64,000 nt of DNA from Plumapathes pennacea (lineage: Eukaryota > Cnidaria > Anthozoa > Antipatharia > Myriopathidae): positions 31,830,855 to 31,894,854 of the forward strand of contig OZ038462.1 in the NCBI GenBank assembly GCA_964036295.1, read 5' to 3'. Positions 1 to 12,000 of this stretch are shown here, piece by piece. Both the position numbers and the translations under genes were made by a program. The notes under the pieces were generated by a model. That model saw nothing but the letters and a program-made list of their open reading frames with translations, had not been told where the DNA came from and did not search any database. How positions within the stretch are numbered: the first letter of the stretch is position 1; every line of letters begins with the position of its first letter.

Positions 1-3000
1 ACCAACTGGCTAATGAAAAGCTCTGTTTCAAAGGAGGGAGATAATTCCTTGAGATCTGAAGCCAGAAAGTCTACCACGCCTGAAGACACGAGAGAGAATA
101 CCGAGAAGAAAGTGAAAGGCGGTTTTAACGGAAACTTGGATGACCCCACGTCTAATTCCACGTGTGATCGAGATGCACGTCAAGCTGTGATCTGCACTGC
201 AAGAGAGATTGACTCTGGCGCATGCCCACCTAAAGAGATTCCAAGTGCTACCAACTGGCTAATGAAAAGCCCTGTTTCAAAGCAGAAAGATAATTCCTTG
301 AGATCTGAAGCCAGAAAGTCTGCCACGCCTGAAGACACGAGAGAGAATACCGAGCAGAAAGTGAAAGGCGGTTTTAACGGAATTTTGGATGACCCCACGT
401 CTGATTCCACTTGTGATCGAGATGCACGTCAAGCTGTGATCTGCACTGCAAGAGAGATTGACTCTGGCGCATGCCCACCTGAAGAGATTCCAAGTGCTAC
501 CAACTGGTTAATGAAAAGCCCTGTTTCAAAGCAGAAAGATAATTCCTTGAGATTTGAAGCCAGAAAGTCTACCACGCCTGAAGACACGAGAGAGAATACC
601 GAACAAAAAGTGAAAGGCGGTTTTAACGGAAACTTGGATGACCCCACGTCTGATTCCACGTGTGATCGAGATGCACGTCAAGCTGTGATCTGCACTGCAA
701 GAGAGATTGACTCTGGCGCATGCCCACCTAAAGAGATTCCAAGTGCTACCAACTGGCTAATGAAAAGCCCTGTTTCAAAGGAGGGAGATAATTCCTTGAG
801 ATCTGAAGCCAGAAAGTCTACCACGCCTGAAGACACGAGAGAGAATACCGAAGAAAAAGTGAAAGGCGGTTTTAACGGAAACTTGGATGACCCCACGTCT
901 GATTCCACGTGTGATCGAGATGCACGTCAAGCTGTGATCTGCACTGCAAGAGAGATTGACTCTGGCGCATGCCCACCTAAAGAGATTCCAAGTGCTACCA
1001 ACTGGCTAATGAAAAGCCCTGTTTCAAAGCAGAAAGATAATTCCTTGAGATCTGAAGCCAGAAAGTCTGCCACGCCTGAAGACACGAGAGAGAATACCGA
1101 GCAGAAAGTGAAAGGCGGTTTTAACGGAAACTTGGATGACCCCACGTCTAATTCCACGTGTGATCGAGATGCACGTCAAGCTGTGATCTGCACTGCAAGA
1201 GAGACTGACTCTGGCGCATGCCCACCTAAAGAGATTCCAAGTGCTACCAACTGGCTAATGAAAAGCCCTGTTTCAAAGGAGGGAGATAATTCCTTGAGAT
1301 CTGAAGCCAGAATGTCTACCACGCCTGAAGACACGAGAGAGAATACCGAAGAAAAAGTGAAAGGCGGTTTTAACGGAAACTTGGATGACCCCACGTCTGA
1401 TTCCACGTGTGATCGAGATGCACGTCAAGCTGTGATCTGCACTGCAAGAGAGATTGACTCTGGCGCATGCCCACCTAAAGAGATTCCAAGTGCTACCAAC
1501 TGGCTAATGAAAAGCTCCGTTTCAAAGGAGAAAGATAATTCCTTGAGATCTGAAGCCAGAAAGTCTGCCACGCCTGAAGACACGAGAGAGAATACCGAGC
1601 AGAAAGTGAAAGGCGGTTTTAACGGAAACTTGGATGACCCCACGTCTAATTCCACGTGTGATCGAGATGCACGTCAAGCTGTGATCTGCACTGCAAGAGA
1701 GACTGACTCTGGCGCATGCCCACCTAAAGAGATTCCAAGTGCTACCAACTGGCTAATGAAAAGCCCTGTTTCAAAGGAGGGAGATAATTCCTTGAGATCT
1801 GAAGCCAGAATGTCTACCACGCCTGAAGACACGAGAGAGAATACCGAACAAAAAGTGAAAGGCGGTTTTAACGGAAACTTGGATGACCCCACGTCTGATT
1901 CCACGTGTGATCGAGATGCACGTCAAGCTGTGATCTGCGCTGCAAGAGAGATTGACTCTGGCGCATGCCCACCTAAAGAGATTCCAAGTGCTACCAACTG
2001 GCTAATGAAAAGCTCTGTTTCAAAGGAGGGAGATAATTCCTTGAGATCTGAAGCCAGAAAGTCTACCACGCCTGAAGACACGAGAGAAAATACCGAGAAG
2101 AAAGTGAAAGGCGGTTTTAACGGAAACTTGGATGACCCCACGTCTAATTCCACGTGTGATCGAGATGCACGTCAAGCTGTGATCTGCACTGCAAGAGAGA
2201 TTGACTCTGGCGCATGCCCACCTAAAGAGATTCCAAGTGCTACCAACTGGCTAATGAAAAGCCCTGTTTCTAAGCAGAAAGATAATTCCTTGAGATCTGA
2301 AGCCAGAAAGTCTGCCACGCCTGAAGACACGAGAGAGAATACCGAGCAGAAAGTGAAAGGCGGTTTTAACGGAATTTTGGATGACCCCACGTCTGATTCC
2401 ACGTGTGATCGAGATGCACGTCAAGCTGTGATCTGCACTGCAAGAGAGATTGACTCTGGCGCATGCCCACCTAAAGAGATTCCAAGTGCTACCAACTGGT
2501 TAATGAAAAGCCCTGTTTCAAAACAGAAAGATAATTCCTTGAGATCTGAAGCCAGAAAGTCTACCACGCCTGAAGACACGAGAGAGAATACCGAACAAAA
2601 AGTGAAAGGCGGTTTTAACGGAAACTTGGATGACCCCACGTCTGATTCCACGTGTGATCGAGATGCACGTCAAGCTGTGATCTGCACTGCAAGAGAGATT
2701 GACTCTGGCGCATGCCCACCTAAAGAGATTCCAAGTGCTACCAACTGGTTAATGAAAAGCCCTGTTTCAAAACAGAAAGATAATTCCTTGAGATCTGAAG
2801 CCAGAAAGTCTACCACGCCTGAAGACACGAGAGAGAATACCGAACAAAAAGTGAAAGGCGGTTTTAACGGAAACTTGGATGACCCCACGTCTGATTCCAC
2901 GTGTGATCGAGATGCACGTCAAGCTGTGATCTGCGCTGCAAGAGAGATTGACTCTGGCGCATGCCCACCTAAAGAGATTCCAAGTGCTACCAACTGGCTA

Positions 3001-6000
3001 ATGAAAAGCTCTGTTTCAAAGGAGGGAGATAATTCCTTGAGATCTGAAGCCAGAAAGTCTACCACGCCTGAAGACACGAGAGAAAATACCGAGAAGAAAG
3101 TGAAAGGCGGTTTTAACGGAAACTTGGATGACCCCACGTCTAATTCCACGTGTGATCGAGATGCACGTCAAGCTGTGATCTGCACTGCAAGAGAGATTGA
3201 CTCTGGCGCATGCCCACCTAAAGAGATTCCAAGTGCTACCAACTGGCTAATGAAAAGCCCTGTTTCAAAGCAGAAAGATAATTCCTTGAGATCTGAAGCC
3301 AGAAAGTCTGCCACGCCTGAAGACACGAGAGAGAATACCGAGCAGAAAGTGAAAGGCGGTTTTAACGGAAACTTGGATGACCCCACGTCTGATTCCACGT
3401 GTGATCGAGATGCACGTCAAGCTGTGATCTGCACTGCAAGAGAGATTGACTCTGGCGCATGCCCACCTAAAGAGATTCCAAGTGCTACCAACTGGTTAAT
3501 GAAAAGCCCTGTTTCAAAACAGAAAGATAATTCCTTGAGATCTGAAGCCAGAAAGTCTACCACGCCTGAAGACACGAGAGAGAATACCGAACAAAAAGTG
3601 AAAGGCGGTTTTAACGGAAACTTGGATGACCCCACGTCTGATTCCACGTGTGATCGAGATGCACGTCAAGCTGTGATCTGCACTACAAAAGAGATTGACT
3701 CTGGCGCATGCCCACCTAGAGAGATTCCAAGTGCTACCAACTGGTTAATGAAAAGCCCTGTTTCAAAGCAGAAAGATAATTCCTTGAGATCTGAAGCCAG
3801 AAAGTCTATCACGTCCGAAGACACGGGAGGAAATACCGAACAGAAACTAAAACGCGGTGCGAAGGGAAAATCAGGAGGCCCACGAAACACCCAGGCTACA
3901 TGGTCACCTGTGATTACTTGTGATCAGCATGCAATTTCACGGACGGACATGCCACGATTGGGACACGCCAGGGAAAAAAGCTGCTTGTCCGAGGCTGGTG
4001 TCTTCCACAATGGACTGCCACAGCGGATGTCTGATCAGGATGCACGTCAACCTTCGACCTGCACTGAAAGAGAGTTTCTCTTAGGCGCACCTCCATCTAA
4101 AGAGATTCCAAGTGCTACCACCGGGCTAATGAGAAGCCCTGCAAAGCAGGAAGATAATTCTCTGAGATTTGGATTTGACGACAGAAAGTCGACCACGCCC
4201 GAGTACACAATAGGGAATACCAAGGAGAAACCGAAACGCAGTTCCAACGGAAATTCAATTGACCCACCAAGCACCCAGGCTGCAAGATCACCTGTGATTC
4301 CTTGTGATCAGCATGCAATTTCACCGACGGACATGCCACGATTAGGACACGCCTGGGAAGAAAGCTGCTTGTCCGATGCTGGTGTCTCCTACAATGGACT
4401 GCCACAGGGGATGTCTGATCAGGGTGCACGTCAAGCTGCAACCCGTGCTGAACGAGAGCTTCAGTCGGGCGCGTCGGCATCTAAAAAGATTTCAAGTGCC
4501 ATCTCTGGGAAAATAAGAAGCCCTGTAGCACAAAAGGTAGAAAATTTCCCCAGGTCTGACGACGCCAAGCCCCAGGGCACGAGAGAAAATGGCGAGTTGA
4601 AACTGATCCGCAGATCCAACGGAAACTTAAATGAGACACAAACCAAGGTGGCCGCAAGATCACTTGTGATTCCTTGTGATCGGTATTTAGTGCCACAAAT
4701 GAGTATGCCACCATTGAGATACGCTGGGCAAGGGGGCTCATGCAACAAGGCTGGTGTCTCCAACAAAAGATTGCCACAGCGGATGTCTGGTGCAAATATT
4801 TCTGACGCGGTCCGCGTGAAGGCACTCTACCATTTTGAAGGAATGGCGTCGCTAATGTTTAAATCATCGCACATGTTCAGTGAAGAGCTGCTCAAGCTTG
4901 TAATGGAGGTGAGTGGAAGTTGCATTTGAGAAACTTAATTTAATTAACTTCGCAAAGATGGAGATCGGATTAGAATGCGACAACAGAGTGAGCCGTCTTT
5001 ACACTGAGCCTTAAAGCGATTGTCGTGTGGTGTCGCTAATACCATCCGCTGTGATAAATAATGCAACTTGGCAACAATCAAGTACTCATTTTCATTGGGA
5101 ATTTCATTTGTTTTGTGGTAGTGTCAAAGCTGTTAGAGCAGGTATTTTGTCGATAAGGCACACAAGGAGCCCAGGTTCTCATCTGAGGTAGCTTTTAACA
5201 GCGTAGGGTGTCACATATATCTTTGACGACGTGCATGTATACAGCAAACGATGTGTGTTTCCCCTTACTGCACAAGCTACTCCAAGTGCCACCAAAACTG
5301 ACGTTTTAAAATTTATTTTGTTGCTAGATGAGTGACCACTTTACCCCTTATTATACTCCGAGTGACGAAGAAGTTTGGGTTCCTGACTGGAAAGAAATGT
5401 TGCAAAGCCGATTGCGTGACAAACAGGTAAGTAAAACTTTTACAGACAATATGTAAAGTAGGTTTTCTACGAGGGCTCGCCGTAAGCTTTAGATTTTTAT
5501 GAGCTGGTGATCCTTAGCGACACAATGTACCGGGGTGTTCCAACTCTATGCGCGTTTTCTTGTTAGTTTATTTAACCCGTCTCTATTTAAAAATCATGTG
5601 TCACAAATTAAGGCCGTTTACACTAGAGAAAATGATGCAAGCCGTGGCTTACATAAGACCTGAACAGACCCACTTATACGATTACGGCTTACACAAGACG
5701 CAAACTTCTCGTTGAAATTGTGCTTAAATTATCTATTTTACTCAGCAAACGACATATCCTTGTTTGTTCAGAAAGATAGATGATTTATGCACAATATCGA
5801 GTGACAAACCCAATTGAAGACCCAGCTGACTCACAGACAGTTTCTCTGTCTTTCTAGGCCAGGGACAAATCCAGCGGATACCCAACTAGCTCACAAACAG
5901 TTTCTGTGCCTTTCAAGTCCAAAGATAAATGCCACGGAGACCCAACTGGCTCACAAACAGTTTCTGTGCCTTTCAAGTCCAAAGATAAATGCCACGGAGA

Positions 6001-9000
6001 CCCAACTGGCTCACAAACAGTTTCTGTGCCTTTCAAGTCCAAAGATAAATGCCACGGAGACCCAACTAGCTCACAAACAGTTTCTGTGCCTTTAAAGTCC
6101 AAAGATAAATGCGACGGAGACCCAACTGGCTCACAAACAGTTTCTGTGCCTTTCAAGTCCAAAGATAAATGCGACGGAGACCCAACTGGCTCACAAACAG
6201 TTTCTGTGCCTTTCAAGTCCAAAGATAAATGCGACGGAGACCCAACTGGCTCACAAACAGTTTCTGTGCCTTTCAAGTCCAAAGATAAATGCGACGGAGA
6301 CCCAACTGGCTCACAAACAGTTTCTGTGCCTTTCAAGTCCAAAGATAAATGCGACGGAGACCCAACTAGCTCACAAACAGTTTCTGTGCCTTTCAAGTCC
6401 AAAGATAAATGCCACGGAGACCCAACTAGCTCACAAACAGTTTCTGTGCCTTTCAAGTCCAAAGATAAATGCCACGGAGACCCAACTGGCTCACAAACAG
6501 TTTCTGTGCCTTTCAAGTCCAAAGATAAATGCCACGGAGACCCAACTGGCTCACAAACAGTTTCTGTGCCTTTCAAGTCCAAAGATAAATGCCACGGAGA
6601 CCCAACTAGCTCACAAACAGTTTCTGTGCCTTTCAAGTCCAAAGATAAATGCGACGGAGACCCAACTGGCTCACAAACAGTTTCTGTGCCTTTCAAGTCC
6701 AAAGATAAATGCCACGGAGACCCAACTAGCTCACAAACAGTTTCTGTGCCTTTCAAGTCCAAAGATAAATGCCACGGAGACCCAACTGGCTCACAAACAG
6801 TTTCTGTGCCTTTCAAGTCCAAAGATAAATGCGACGGAGACCCAACTAGCTCACAAACAGTTTCTGTGCCTTTCAAGTCCAAAGATAAATGCGACGGAGA
6901 CCCAACTAGCTCACAAACAGTTTCTGTGCCTTTCAAGTCCAAAGATAAATGCCACGGAGACCCAACTGGCTCACAAACAGTTTCTGTGCCTTTCAAGTCC
7001 AAAGATAAATGCCACGGAGACCCAACTGGCTCACAAACAGTTTCTGTGCCTTTCAAGTCCAAAGATAAATGCCACGGAGACCCAACTGGCTCACAAACAG
7101 TTTCTGTGCCTTTCAAGTCCAAAGATAAATGCCACGGAGACCCAACTAGCTCACAAACAGTTTCTGTGCCTTTAAAGTCCAAAGATAAATGCGACGGAGA
7201 CCCAACTGGCTCACAAACAGTTTCTGTGCCTTTCAAGTTCAAAGATAAATGCGACGGAGACCCAACTGGCTCACAAACAGTTTCTGTGCCTTTCAAGTCC
7301 AAAGATAAATGCGACGGAGACCCAACTGGCTCACAAACAGTTTCTGTGCCTTTCAAGTCCAAAGATAAATGCGACGGAGACCCAACTAGCTCACAAACAG
7401 TTTCTGTGCCTTTCAAGTCCAAAGATAAATGCCACGGAGACCCAACTGGCTCACAAACAGTTTCTGTGCCTTTCAAGTCCAAAGATAAATGCCACGGAGA
7501 CCCAACTAGCTCACAAACAGTTTCTGTGCCTTTAAAGTCCAAAGATAAATGCGACGGAGACCCAACTGGCTCACAAACAGTTTCTGTGCCTTTCAAGTCC
7601 AAAGATAAATGCGACGGAGACCCAACTGGCTCACAAACAGTTTCTGTGCCTTTCAAGTCCAAAGATAAATGCGACGGAGACCCAACTGGCTCACAAACAG
7701 TTTCTGTGCCTTTCAAGTCCAAAGATAAATGCGACGGAGACCCAACTAGCTCACAAACAGTTTCTGTGCCTTTCAAGTCCAAAGATAAATGCGACGGAGA
7801 CCCAACTGGCTCACAAACAGTTTCTGTGCCTTTCAAGTCCAAAGATAAATGCGACGGAGACCCAACTAGCTCACAAACAGTTTCTGTGCCTTTCAAGTCC
7901 AAAGATAAATGCCACGGAGACCCAACTAGCTCACAAACAGTTTCCCCGTCTTTCAAGGCCAGGGATAAATCCGACGGAGACTCAACTGCAAGTGGCTTCC
8001 AAACAGTTCCTCTCTCTGTGAAGTCCAGAGATATATTTAATAGAGACTCTACTCCAACTGGCTCAAACACAGTTCTTCCGTCTTGCACACTTACAGATAA
8101 ATCCAACGGAGGCTCTCCCAAAACTCCTCTCGTGCGTGAACAAACGGAGTCGGCTGACTTGGTTAACATGGCGGACTCAACTTCAACTGATTCACAAACG
8201 GTTCTTCCGTCTTGCGCACTTACAGATAAATCCAACGGAGGCTCTCCCAAAACTCCTCTCGTGCGTAAACAAGAACTAACGGAGTTGGCTGACTTGGTTA
8301 ACATGGCGGACTCAACTTCGACTGATTCACAAACAGTTCTTCCGTCTCTCACGCCCACAGGTAAATCCAACAGAGGCTCTCACAGAACTTCCCTCGTGCG
8401 TAAACAAGAACAAATGGAGTTGGCTGACTTAGTTAACATGGCGGACTCAACTTCAACTGATTCACAAACAGTTTTTCCGTATTGCGTTTCCAGAGATGAA
8501 TCCAACGGAGGCTCTCCCGAAATTTCTCTCATGCGTGAACAAGAACAAACGGAGTTGGTTGACTTGCTCAAGTCAGGTACCAAATATGTCGCATCTTCCT
8601 CCGATACGCCGGAGTCCTTGACGGTGAAGACCACAATAAGGGACGAACCAGGGGAAGCATGTGAGGTGAATCATGTAACCATGAGGAAAGGCAGAACACA
8701 CAGAGATGTAAGCGCTCGACACCAGGGATGCAACTCAACAAAGGCTGACGTGAACGCCCAGACATCTCTGAGTTATATGGAGGTGAAGAAAAGCCCAGCA
8801 AACATTCCCCAAACAAAGCGCGATGTCTCCACAAAATCACTTGTGTGCCACCATGATGAAGGAGAAACCTGCGGGTCTGACGTGCTCTCGGATCCAAAAA
8901 CAAGATCCATTTTGCCAACACCACCTGGCAACACAGAGGAAACGGACTCATCTCTTAGCGCATTTTTCAGTCGTGATTCTGGAGATGAAGCACCTCAAAT

Positions 9001-12000
9001 GCCGTTTAGAGTTCAGAAGCCAAAAGAGACAACTTCTGAGAAATCCCAAGACAACCGGGATGAACGATCGCATAGGAACCCGTACAGAAAGTGTCATGCA
9101 CCAGCCTCGTGTCGCAAAGAAGTCGACGAGGACCTTGGCAAACAGAATCGTGGTCCCCTCTTCATTGCCACAGGTGTCTCCCTCAAACAGCCCACGCTTA
9201 CTATTTCTGCCTTGTCGGGCATTCCTATCCAACCAGCGCATGCCGGACAAGGAACAGGCTCATCCCGGTTGTCCTTTACAACGGGTGCTCCCAAAGACTC
9301 TGAGCTGGCTGCTCCATTAACTTCACAAGATGCTGTGCCTATGTTTGAACCAGGTAAGCCTTGACGGCTTAGATCTTCTTTTTTTTGTGACCTTTCTTAA
9401 TAGCAGGTGTTCTAACATGACTATATCTTTTTCTGGTTAAAACAGTTCCTTCTTTATCTGGTAACCTGGTGACCATGTTCCAGTTTGAAAATAACCTTAT
9501 CTCTGTCCGTTTGTCCTCCTCGTCTTCTTATCGTTCATTAGTCGTAGTTTAATTGATGTTTCTGTGTCTATATTTCTTTCAAGATTCCTATCCAAGAAGA
9601 TTCCTTACCTGGTTCAATTACTGGCATTTTTCCACAATATCTGTACCTTGTGGAAACATACCAATATTTGAACCAGGTGCCTCCCTCAAACAGCCCACAC
9701 TTACTCTTTCTGCCTTGTCGGGCATTCCTATCCAAGAAGATTCCTTACCTGGTTCAAACATTGGCATGTTTCCACAAGATGCTGTGCCTTATGGAAACAT
9801 GCCAATATTTGAACCAGGTAAGCCTCGACAGCTTTGACCCTCTTTGCTTGTGAGCTGTCTCAGTAGCCGGTGTTCTAAGATGACCTTATCTTATTCTCGT
9901 TAAAGCAGCTCCTTCTTTATCTGGTAACCTGGTGTCCATGTTGGAGTTTGGAAATAACCTGATCTCTGTCCGTTTGTCTTCCTCGTCTTCTTATCGTTTA
10001 TTACTCGTAGTTTAATTGATGTTTCTGTGTCTATGTCTATATTTCTTTCACGGTCATGCCATATTAGCCCAGACTAACTTGATTTTAAAGCAAATCAAAT
10101 TGTGTGGCTGTGTAACATTGCGGATGGTTTTCAAAGCTCTGGCCGAAAGAAATAAATGTATTGTCTACTATTTCAATTTGGGAATTATTTTAACGTAGAT
10201 GTATTCGCAGTACCAAAGCATGGACTGATCCCAGGTAAAGAGACAAAACCAAGCCCACCAGAGCAGGATTCTCAAAAGGTTAGCTAACAGAGTGTGCTGT
10301 TTATTCTTGGCCTTCAGAAATATGAGTTATGATCAAAAGTTACCATACCACATGAGCAATAAAGTTATATTTGTACGTGGGTGGATCATTCCGTTTCTAA
10401 AGAACAGTGTGACAAGCTTTCATTGAGCCCTATGTTTTCGTGTTTTTTGTTTTGTTTTTGTTTTTGTTTTTGTTTTTGTTTTGTTTTTTGTTTTTGTTTT
10501 TGTTTTTTGTTTTTTATGTTTCGTATTGAAGTATATAGCAGCAGCCATTCTCAGCACACACACATAAGGCCGATTTTTTTTAAGCACGATTAAGCAAATC
10601 CCGAATTAGGTCGAAACTCGAGCCTGAAATGAGACGATTCTGCTCGCAAAAATCAAAACTGTTTGTTTGTTTGTTTGTTTGTTGACCACAAGGCGTCAAT
10701 CAAACATCTGAATTTTACATCTTGTTATCACAGGGGTGGTTCTCCTTTCTGTCATCGTTTGTGATGAAAATGATTTCCCGTCGGCGGAATGAAATCAAAC
10801 TTCCGGATGACACCAACAAAACGGTAAGACTTAAAACATATTAGGTGTATTTGAAAACCCACCGTATTGTCCTTGAAGCAGCCTCAGCTTTGTGTATGTT
10901 TGTGTATCTTTAGAATGCTTTTTACGGCATTTATCGTGCTCAAATTGCCAGCTAATTAAACTAACTTTGTAGGAGCAGTTGCCTTCATTAACACAAGTCT
11001 TCACAACGTTCTTGCTGAGTTGATACGGCTATGTGCTTAATTCGCCATGGTATACAAATCAGACCACTTAAGGTGACTTCTTATCTCACCGTTCCCGTAA
11101 GTAATAGATCTGAAGGTTCCTTTCAGATCTATTAAGGCCGATTTTCAATAGTGAAGTAAGCGGAGACGGAGAAGGAGACGGGGACGTAAGACACTTGCGC
11201 GCGTGTGAAAATTAGCGAACGGAGACGGAAGCGGAGAAGGAAGCGGTGAAGGAAGCAGAACGGAAGGCTTTCTTTTTCTTGCGTCTCCGTCTCCGTTTAC
11301 TTCGGTTACGTTCAGTGAAAATCGATTGAACGGAAGCGGAGACGGAGACGGAACGAATCAACCAATCAGAAGGCGTCTCCCGAGGCTAAAATACTAATAG
11401 TTCCCATGCCCAACGCGTCTTGCCACCAAACAGAAACAAATATGTCATTTAACCTGATTTCTTTTATCAGGTTTTCGAACTGCCCATGGGTTTTCCTCTT
11501 CAGAAACATCTCCCTGACCCAAAATCTCTTTGGTTGTCTCTGACAAGCCAGTTCTCGTCTCCTCCTCCGCCGCTTCAAGAACAGGAAAAGAAACAGGAGT
11601 AGTTTATCAGCGTCGTCCTCCATGTTTACAAAGATGTTGAGGCCGATAAAAACATGTCCCCAGCCCACTGACCGCGCGACCGTACGCCAAAAATAGCATC
11701 TCCTTCCTTCTCCGCTTTCGTCTCCGTTCGCTAATTTTCACACGCGCGCAACTGTCTTACGTCTCCGTCTCCGCTTACTTCACTAGTGAAAATCGGCCTT
11801 TACGATCAGCTACTAAAACGCTGGGTGACATAACTGTAGGAATAGATCAGGTTAAAAAAAATGAAATGGCAGCTTTTAATTCGTGAAACGTTTGTTTCTT
11901 ATCTGGCTCTTTTTGTATTGATATTTGTTTGATTTATATTTGATTGTGATCAGACCACTTGAAGTAACTTATTATTTACCGTTTCAACAGATAAGCAGCT

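Noticed and set aside
180-3890. Series of ~76-codon minus-strand ORFs spaced by 249 bp
   Set aside because: Antisense shadow of the 83-residue array; they recur with the repeat period and have no independent support.
5821-7980. CRISPR array
   Set aside because: Regular units, but there are no unique spacers; the whole 60-bp unit is repeated and is coding.
5854-8370. 838-codon minus-strand ORF
   Set aside because: Antisense shadow of the 60-bp array; the plus-strand frame joins in phase to SEC16 exons on both sides.
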